Shown here one piece after another: positions 56,115 to 64,000 of a stretch of 64,000 bases of DNA. The position numbers and the translations under genes were made by a program. The notes beneath the pieces were generated by a model. It was not told where the DNA came from and ran no database searches. It saw nothing but the letters and a program-made list of their open reading frames with translations. How positions within the stretch are numbered: the stretch's first letter is position 1; each line of letters starts with the position of its first letter. Origin of the DNA: Omphalotus guepiniiformis (Eukaryota > Basidiomycota > Agaricomycetes > Agaricales > Omphalotaceae); assembly GCA_028554645.1 (NCBI GenBank), contig JAQOOI010000020.1, forward strand, positions 233,501 to 297,500, read 5' to 3'.

Positions 56115-59100
56115 ATGGATCCCACAGCACATCGAGATGATCTCGATGCGCATTCAGGCGTCGAGACGGCTTGTTCTAGTTCTGTCAAAACTCAAACGCA
56201 ATCTTCATCGCACGTACCTTTGCCAGGTACTAGCGGTTTAGGACCTACGCCGAGCGAACTTGACGTGTCGGAGTATGGTTTCGCGGTCCAAGGTTCTCGA
56301 AGAGAGTACGAGGCTTTGAGTTGTGGACGTGAAGACGTGAAGGAGGATGGGAGTGGAAGTGGTGGTGCGCTCTTTGAGAGTGGACCGGACGCGCGTCTTG
56401 AATCCGAATCAGGGACTGAGGTTCAGTCGGGGTCTACACCCCATTTGCATCTGCAGTCTTCCCCGTCTGAGGAAACACTTAAATCCGAATTGTCGACTCG
56501 GAGTGAGGGGTTGCAGGAGTCGCATCCACCTTGTCCTTATCCTGGTGTGTATCCGGGTTCGTCGGATGCGAACGCGATGGAAGTGGACGATGACGACGAC
56601 GGCGACGGCGAGGTCGAGTCCGCTGAGGAATCGGACGCTGAGGATCTCAAGGTTTGATGAATTTCACTATATTTGCCTCTTGAAGTTTGACTCACACTAT
56701 TCTACTTCTCGCCAGGGTGACCTTCTAAGCGCTCTTTCCAACAAGTTCTCTTTCAAAGGCTCCTATGCCTATGCGTCTTCATTACTCGAAGCTCCCAATC
56801 CCTGTCTTAATATCGATGGACTTGGACCAGTTGGTTTACCTCTTAGCCCACGCGACGCGCGTGGAGTTATTGCTGCTGCTGTGCAGGCACCGTTTGGTCA
56901 TGGTGCTGAGACAGTGGTGGATACTGTTGTGAGAGATACGTGGGAGATTGATGCGGATAGGGTGAACTTTGAGAATCCGGAGTGGCGGGAGTATGTTCAG
57001 GGTACTGTGGTTAGGAATGTTGTGGATGCATTGGGGGTTGGTGTTCAGGGCGGTAGTATGCCTAGAGCTGAGCTGTATAAGCTTCTTGTGTATGAGGAAG
57101 GATCACAGTATGTTATTCTCGTTTCACTCCGAAAGATGGGTTTGCTGACTGGGATGTTGGTTTTTTCTTAGCTTCCTGCCACATCAAGAGTAAGTCCACG
57201 TTCTGTATATATTTGTGCAGCTCTGAATGTTCCTCGGATTGTAGTACTGTCAAAACGCAGGGTATGTTCGCTACGATTGTCATTATTCTGCCTTCGCCAT
57301 ACACAGGTGGTCAAGTCCATGTATCGCACGCCTCATCGAGTCAAGTCTTTGACTTGAACTTGACATCAAACCCTCTGCTGACAACCTCTGTCCTCGCATG
57401 GTACACCGACGTCAAACATGAAGTCAAACCAGTCACTTCTGGATATCGGCTTGCCCTTTCGTATAACCTTGTCCACGTCACTCCTGGGGTACCACTTCCG
57501 GCTCTACCAGGTGGGTTTGAGAAGGAAGTGGCGAGATTGAGGACTATACTCAGGAAATGGCGGAAAGGAGCGTATGTGGATAATTCCTCGGGTGTTTTGA
57601 GTCATATATTGGATCACCAGTATAGCCCTGCGAGTCTTTCACAGGGGGTTAGAGCACTCAAGGGTACCGATGCGCATCTTTTAGCGCATTTGATTCCGGT
57701 GGCGAAGGAGCAGGAATTCTTTTTGGGGCTTGCGAGTTTGGAGTGTCATCAGATTGGGAACCCTGGGGAAGAGGATTATGGGTATGGGGGTTGTTATTAT
57801 AAGCGTCCTAGACGTGGGTATGACCGTTGGGGGTGTTATGATTCGTTTGATGAAGATGAGGAAGAGGATTGTCCTGGGATGGGTGAAGTTCAGGAGACTG
57901 ATATTACGGTGAATAATCTTGTTGATATGGATGGTAATAAGCCTATTGGGGATAATGATTTACCGATTGGGGAGGAGGAGTTGGTGGATGAAAATGCGTT
58001 TGAGGATGCTGATCCTGATGAGCAGGAGTATGAGGGATATATGGGCAATGTATGTTGAAGTTTTGTTGGGCCCCTTTGTTGGCATGCTGATGAGTTTCTC
58101 TTTTGATTAGGGGGCTGGTAGTGTTGAACAATGTATGTCCATGTACATAATGCTTTTTGTCAGACTCTAACGGGACGTGTATGTCATAGGGTATAAACGC
58201 ACTGTGCTTGTGCTCATGCCCCAAGATGAGGCCGAGTCCATCTTGTTCCGCGCTGGAGGGTCGACATATGCGCTTGACAAGCTCAGGGTATCACAAGCCG
58301 CGTCTAGTCATCCATCGGAAGATGATTTGCGACTTGCAGATTTGATCGTTCGAAATTTGTCTAGCCAGCCAGCAGCGGTTCATTTGACTATGGCTCGTTA
58401 TACTGTTTCGTGGAATAATTTGGATTTATGGCGGAGAGTCTTGAAAACGTGTAGTATCTCGACTCTCCCAGTGGATGACCTTGTGAAGGGATGGAAGGTG
58501 TTCAGTTTTGCTTCCGCTCGTATGAGGTGAGTTATGGTTTTTAGAATGCCTTGCGGATTTTGAAGAATGTGGGTGTGTTAGTTTCGAGGATATGATTTCG
58601 AGGTGTTCGAAGTTGGCCGATAATATTAAATTTGTTGAAGCACTCGCTTCTCGCGCAACTCCGGGACCAGAGCAAGAGGTTCTTCGAGGTTGGCAGCGGT
58701 ATATTGTTGGTGGACTCTTGACGACGTTGAAAGCACCAACTGTTGATGATGTACCCACCCTCCTTGGTGTGATGAAGACGAAAGGCATAAGATACATTTT
58801 GAATACGTCAGTTTTTTCCTGTCGCCCCCACAAGTCTTTTTTACAATATCCTTTTTTCCGTAGGATCGTTCCGCAATTGGAAGTCAACTCGAAGCTACAT
58901 AACTTTTGGGTGGCTTTTCTGAAGGCGTTGCAGAAATATAGGATAGTGATTTGTGCTGCTGGGACCTCTGCTGGAGTATCCTCGAATGGAATGCCTGCGG
59001 GCTGTGGGTCTGAAGAGGAGTATGAAAACCTTGTTCGGCGATGTCTAGAGATGGTTCTGAAGAACTGGGAAAGCGACCTTTCGATTGATGCCACTCCAGC

Positions 59101-60757
59101 AGGGCATAACGGCCTGACATACTCATTGTATAGAGCACCCCCCGTCTCTACAATCACGTATTACGCTCGCGTGGTGGAGATTCTGGATCTTTCTCTCGAG
59201 TTAGGTGATCTGGACCAAGCGAAACACTTCCTCGATCTCGTATGCAAGAGCAAAATACCCACGGATAACTTTGCGACGTTGTACACTTCTTTGATTAATC
59301 ATATTCACCAGCGACGAGCTTCTGATATGTTTTCGCCTCCGTTCACCGAGTTCATGCAGCTCATGGTTGTGTCAGTGAAGACACCAACTGACAGTGATGT
59401 TCCGTGGTTGATGGAGGTGCTCCGGCTCAAGGGTATTCCATATTTCTTGAACTCGTAAGCTACCTCTTGCTGTCTTTTTGAAGCTGCTCATCAGATTTTG
59501 GGATTTAGGTTCATGCCTCAAGTTGAGAAGGACCGGACTCTGTACCCATTTTGGAAGACTTTCCTCAAGGCATTTCAAGGTCAACGGGCGAATATTGCCA
59601 GTTCTTCACAGGCTAAAAACCCAGCGGACAATATCCAGGAGCAGATGAAGACATTCACGGAACGTTGCCTCAATATTGCTGTCGCGTCATGGGAGCATGG
59701 CATGAGCAATCCACGTCCGTATTACTACACTCCCGTAACGACACCTCAGTCTCGCGTTATGGAGCTTGTAGAACTTTGTACGTCGATGGGAGCCCTGGGA
59801 CCATGCACGGCATTGTTTAGGTCACTTGTCAAGCGCCAAGCTATGACAGAAGAGAATTTCAGGACTGTCTACAACCCTCTAGTTCCTCAGCTACAACAAC
59901 ATTTGCGTAGCAAAGGCCTCAATATCTTGTCGTATCCATTTGTCGATTTGATGCGGGTTCTGATTGGGGCATATCTCCATAATGTTTTGGGCGCTAAACC
60001 TCAAAAAGTTGTTACGACTCGCAAAGTAGGATGTGGATGTAGCGACTGCAACGAGTTGGATAAATTCATGGTGTCGGACAAGGCTGAAGAGACTTTCCGT
60101 TATGCTCAAGCGAGGAGGACACATTTGGAAAAGCGTCTTAAAAACGCTCGGGATATAGTGACCACAGAGACGATTCGATATGGAAGTCCGCATGGTCTCG
60201 TTGTGAAGAAGGTACCATCTGTTGTGGCATGGTGTACTTGGTCGTCCCGGAAGCAACAGGCGACATCTTTCTTGAAGAACATTGGGCCCGACGATCTTCT
60301 TAGGAAAATAGGTGGATCAAGGTATACGGATGTTTGTCGGGCTCTCGAAGGGACTCAGCAGTTTGTATTACCCTGGAATAATGTGGCGCCTGCGGCAGCA
60401 GCAGGAGGCTCGGGCTCTTCAGTCTCCGCAGGTGCCTCATCTTCTGTTACGGCCAATACGGTACCACTTTCCACTGCACACTCTACTTCTGCAGGCTCGA
60501 CTTCCAAAGCTCCTGTTGCTCCTACATCTACTTCGAATATCCAGTCCTCAGTCGCCCAACGCACAGAGTTAATAAACAACGCGCTTCAAGCTCCCTCTCA
60601 TCCCACTCCCGCTGCTTCCGCCCAAGCAACCACTAGTGCACTTAGTGCACGCCTACCTTCAGCATCATCCTCTACAATGCAAACTACTACTTCAATCGGA
60701 AAAAAGAGAAAGAAGGCACCGATCTCTAGCGTTGTTATTGATTTGACGGAAGATTAG
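56115..60757 (+). CDS. Large 2OG-Fe(II) oxygenase (prolyl-4-hydroxylase-like) protein
   Basis: The spliced catalytic part reads KLLVYEEGSHFLPHQDSE...KTQGMFATIVIILPSPYTGG and VLAWYTDVKHEVKPVTSGYR. This gives the HxD iron ligands (HQD), the distal His (KHEVKPV) and the 2-oxoglutarate-binding Arg (SGYR), so the jelly-roll centre looks complete. Before it lies an acidic, Ser-rich ~180-residue region and a conserved block ending LLSALSNKFSFKGSYAYAS. After it come acidic inserts and a long helical C-terminal region seen in related mushroom proteins. About eight introns are needed. The last residues are basic (KKRKKAP), then SSVVIDLTED at the stop, a classic SUMO-interacting-motif shape. Substrate unknown; nuclear location is inferred from the basic patch and SIM. 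Confidence 0.75.
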
Positions 60758-61225
60758 CTCGTAGTACGGTACAGACTCGGAGTCGTACTGATTATAATGT
60801 TCATACTTTATTTCATCACTTTATGATCTTGTAGTTCTGTAGATATATTACAATTCTTGTGTAATCCGTGCGTGCAGGCTGCCTATGAAGATGTAGAATA
60901 ATTGAGAGATTCACCCAGGATTTACTCCATGCAGTGCGCGTGACCTGGCGCGTTCTACGACTCTTCTGAGTTCTACTACAGCATCATTAGTAGCTGTCTA
61001 GCTTCTCTCTTACGCTTCGCAGAACACTGTTCAGCATGTTCTCGTGCCAACATCAAGACGGGAACGAGACTGATCCGGGAACTGTCTTTTTGCAGCTGTA
61101 CATTGATTCGACCCAGTGCAAGTCTAACCAAGTATAGTTTGAACAGCAGGCTACTGGCCATATAAACAGGTCTCGATGCTTTCAGAATCAAGTGATACAT
61201 TTTATAATTCTCACTGGAGTCTTCG
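60758..61225. other. Intergenic upstream of second SDR gene
   Basis: 468 bp containing the end of the oxygenase transcript and the promoter of the SDR copy 2. No gene or repeat recognised. Confidence 0.55.
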
Positions 61226-62488
61226 ATGCCAGAACCGTTAGTGCTGGTGCGTTGTCAAAATGAATCCTTCTCATCCTTGACCCTCACATTATTCAAGGTG
61301 ACTGGTGGAACTGGGTTCATCGGCTCGCACGTAATATCCCAGCTATTGGAACAGGGCTATCGCGTTCGTGGGACTGCTCGCTCGACGTCAAAGCTCCGAA
61401 TAATATTTCCTGATGCTGCACCAGAACAGCTGGAGATTTTTGAAATCCCTACCCTAATATCGGACTATACGGACGCGTTGAAGGGTGTTTGGGCGGTTGT
61501 TCATCTCGCCAGTTCATTGTTCACTAAAGGAGCCTCTTCAGAGGAGATTTTCGAGGTGAGCTGGTCGTGGTGGCTTTCAACTTTTTCACTCGTTGACTAT
61601 TGGTTTGCAACTGTCCATGGTAGAGCGCCTATGGAGGAACTCTTCATATCGTTCGGCAGGCGATTGCATCAGGAGTGAAAAAGGTCGTGATTACGGGCAC
61701 TTTTGCTAGCTTATTTGACTGTGAGCCCCATGTTATGACCATTCTGGTTCTAGTATATCTGGTACTGACGTTTCATTTTAGCTGATTTCAAAGCTGCTTT
61801 TGGCACTGAGGTTGTTACGGAGAAGGACTTTGGTTCTGTTACACTCGAGACTTTTGACTCTAAACAAGAAACGATGTTCATTTATCAAAAAGCCAAGACT
61901 CTTGCCGACAAGAAAATATGGGAATTTGCGCGCGAATACCCAGATGTAGATTTCACAGTCAGTGAGTAGCTCTGTACTCTTGCCTGATTATCGCAGTCGG
62001 TTTACTGAACGAAAAAGTTAGTTCTTCCCCCGGCAGTATACGGCCCTCTTGTACCCAACTATCCCCTCACTGATTCTGCCAGTAGCATGGGCACTAATGT
62101 GACGGTTTACCGGCTGCTCACTTCTGGGCCTGATGTTTACCCTTTCAGTCCCGTTGGTCATCGGATAGACGTACGTGATGCCGCTCGTGCTCATGTTGCT
62201 GCACTCTCTGCACCGACTATTCCTGGGCGTGACAAGCGGTTCATTGTCTCGTGTGGGACCTTTTCTATGAAGATGATTGGAGATCTTGTAAGGAAGGAGA
62301 GGCTAGATATGGCTGGAGGGCTACCGAGGGAAGACGTCGTACCTCCGGTACAGTCTAGTGCGCCGTTGGATACGACCTTTGCGAAGGAGGTGTTGGGATT
62401 GTGTAAGTATATTCCTTGTGAAGAGACGGTGCTGGCGGCGGTTGATGTTGTTGCGCGGTGGGAGAGAAAGAACGGGCTCAGGAAGTAA
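61226..62488 (+). CDS. Extended SDR, NAD(P)-dependent epimerase/ketoreductase type, copy 2
   Basis: This paralogue of the 34058-35329 gene has the same intron positions and similar length (about 340 residues). MPEPLVLV joins directly to TGGTGFIGSHVISQLL after the first intron. The catalytic segment is ITGTFASLF with YQKAK as YxxxK, so Tyr and Lys are kept. Then come LPPAVYGPLVPNYP, GHRIDVRDAARAHVAAL and a C-terminus ending ERKNGLRK. The exon after IFE begins SAYGGTLHIVRQ, which helped set the acceptor in copy 1. One visible change in the cofactor half is SSLFTKG against SPLFSKG. Same strand as copy 1, about 27 kb away; substrate unknown. Confidence 0.85.
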
Positions 62489-63379
62489 AGGACAGCATGC
62501 ATGAACCGTATTGCAACATGTTGTGGTCCATCGCTTATTCATTGTTCGAACCTCCTTGCTTTGCGAATCCCATCTCGTGCTTGCGTGAAGGCGATGTTCG
62601 TCAACTCAAGTACAAGGAGGCTCCTGTGTGATAGTAGAAGCAATTCTGAAATCAAGACCGAGTTTTCGGTGTAGGAAAGTAAGCTACGAGCATATTAAAC
62701 GACTTTGATCAGTGCGGTGTAGGACAGACAAACATTTAAACGAACCCGAATGTCATGGTCAACTACACCGACTTACATGGGCAGAGAAACTAAGTATAAA
62801 TGTAAACGGTTCTGAATCTACTCCGTAAGTCTACCCATACTACCCAATAGTGGCCACAGTAAGACTTGGTTCGAAGGTTCTTTCAAATTCAAAGTTGAGC
62901 CCGGGTGGCAGTCATCGGGCCCCCGAGGCTCAGACTGACGGGTCGCTACCACCTGCCGTATGGAATGGGTCGACAAACTGAAGAGCAAATATGGTCTGCG
63001 GCTGCATTGACTCTATATGTCAAGGTCAGTATATCTTTGAACAATTCGTCAATTGGGACAATACTAATGGACCTTAATCCTACAGGGTGCCTTATGGGTT
63101 CGCTTTCGCAAAGCACTTCGGGCGTGATTAGGAGCTTTATCTGAATATTGTATTCTGAGCATGTATAATATATAGTAGTAAATACCCAACAGGACTTCCT
63201 CCACTGCATATCACAGGATTGGAAATAAATACATGCATGTGTGTGCATGGACAATGTGAGCTGTAGCGATAGATGTGAGAAGAGGAGTGGCCAATTAAAT
63301 ATAGAAACAGGGGACCGTCGGCGGTCTTAGGTACAGCGTAACTTCGAAATACCGACAGCAAGCAACTAGAGCAAACCAT
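62489..63379. other. Intergenic, no gene recognised
   Basis: 891 bp between the SDR copy 2 stop and the 3' end of the edge gene. Open frames are short. I saw no RNA gene or tandem repeat. Confidence 0.5.
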
Positions 63380-64000
63380 TCAATCATCCATATCAACGTC
63401 GCCGTCCGCGTCCATCGATAAGGACGAGCTGAGACGCCCATTATTACTGCCTTGAAGTCGAAGAGCATATGCTGCCTTCACCGATGCTGGTCCTTTTGCG
63501 CCATAGTGTTCTTGGAGAAGGTCATGAAGTAATTCAACCTGTGAATCTTTCGTCTTCCTCTTTTTCTTCGGGACTCTAGCTTCTCCGAGAATAAGACAGC
63601 GAAAGCAATCGATGTAATCATCGATGTCAGTCGTAGAGAGTTTACGAAGAGTCTCACGATCCCATTTCGAGGGTAGAGTGAGACTCTTCAGCCGCTTCAC
63701 GTTGTCGTGATTTAAAGTCGCTTTTGCTTTCGACCGATGGAGCTCGTTAATCTTCCGGATATGCTCTCTCTTCACGTTCTTCAGTTTATCAGTCGGATGC
63801 TCCTTGGACAATCGAGATATCAGGTCTTCATGTCTCAGACACACGAGAGGGTGACCGTCGCCTCCGTCAGGGTCATTAATATCGAGGTCTGGAAGATTGG
63901 CCTCGGTAGGGAATGTGGCGATGACGCGTAACAAACTGTGTCGGCCAGCCAAGCGGGTTTCCCGATGCGGAAGACTGTCGAGTGCGTCGAGGACGGCGGC
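63380..64000 (-). CDS. Hypothetical nuclear-type protein, 5' end beyond window
   Basis: The minus-strand frame is open from the window edge to TAA/TGA-type stop at 63380, so the start is outside. The visible ~206 residues begin AAVLDALDSLPHRETRLAG. They carry DGGDGHPLVCLRHEDLISRL, a Lys/Arg-rich helical stretch (KLKNVKREHIRKINELHRSK), STTDIDDYIDCFRCLILGE, a likely nuclear signal PKKKRKTK, and an acidic C-terminus (MDADGDVDMDD). I do not recognise a domain. The basic patch suggests a nuclear protein; that is inference. Confidence 0.6.
   Translation of the reverse strand, partial: AAVLDALDSLPHRETRLAGRHSLLRVIATFPTEANLPDLDINDPDGGDGHPLVCLRHEDLISRLSKEHPTDKLKNVKREHIRKINELHRSKAKATLNHDNVKRLKSLTLPSKWDRETLRKLSTTDIDDYIDCFRCLILGEARVPKKKRKTKDSQVELLHDLLQEHYGAKGPASVKAAYALRLQGSNNGRLSSSLSMDADGDVDMDD

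Noticed and set aside
1..64000. CRISPR arrays, bacterial operons, rRNA genes
   Set aside because: Gene structure is plainly eukaryotic. The repeats seen are tandem or inverted duplications or microsatellites without spacer structure, and no rRNA sequence was recognised.

Overview
This is a eukaryotic, fungal window, most likely from a mushroom-forming basidiomycete (Agaricomycetes). Genes are interrupted by many short GT-AG introns, mostly 45-75 nt. The gene content fits: SKN1/KRE6-type GH16 proteins, a fungal GT2, a basidiomycete-style F-box/LRR protein, the fungal short-form PI-PLC, and a large prolyl-4-hydroxylase-like protein. The species cannot be named from the sequence alone. All coding models were made by hand: exons were joined where GT-AG junctions keep frame and family similarity.

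Layout. 1-5.9 kb is gene-poor and holds old tandem duplications. 5.9-14.2 kb is a large inverted duplication: two SKN1/KRE6-like cell-wall glucan genes point at each other, with a small secreted-protein gene and a short palindrome between them. 16.8-20.4 kb is a membrane GT2 polysaccharide synthase. 21.1-22.6 kb is an F-box-like gene. 23.2-28.5 kb is a SAC3/GANP mRNA-export protein with FG repeats. 28.9-32.4 kb is a tail-anchored FHA/coiled-coil protein (SLMAP/Far9-10-like). 34.1-35.3 kb is an extended SDR, with a paralogue at 61.2-62.5 kb. 36.2-37.7 kb is an alpha/beta hydrolase, followed by an intron-containing tRNA-Lys(UUU). 38.1-39.3 kb is a DCG1-like racemase-family gene, divergent from a MAGE/NSE3 gene at 39.6-41.3 kb. 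42.1-44.2 kb is a PI-PLC with a pentanucleotide array in an intron. 44.5-45.9 kb is an unresolved hypothetical gene. 49.8-50.6 kb is prefoldin subunit 5, divergent from a DENND11/LCHN-like gene at 50.8-53.4 kb. 53.9-55.1 kb is a PIN-domain gene. 56.1-60.8 kb is a 2OG-Fe(II) oxygenase-like gene ending in a SUMO-interacting-type motif. A partial gene runs off the right edge.

The most unusual object is at 47.46-49.13 kb. A 12-exon gene encodes a predicted 333-residue protein with four tandem Zn(II)2Cys6 binuclear clusters. Each cluster's first five cysteines lie on one phase-1 exon and the sixth at the start of the next. The three downstream units share both exon and intron sequence, so the array grew by recent genomic unit duplication. 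Cluster 1 is the most diverged and is followed by an apparent GC-AG intron. The gene lies between two direct copies of the 3' half of the prefoldin-5 gene, one intact and one a frameshifted fragment.

Most other genes are ordinary housekeeping or cell-wall functions with no obvious joint pathway. The segment from about 36 to 53 kb is much richer in simple repeats, inside and outside coding sequence, than the rest of the window.
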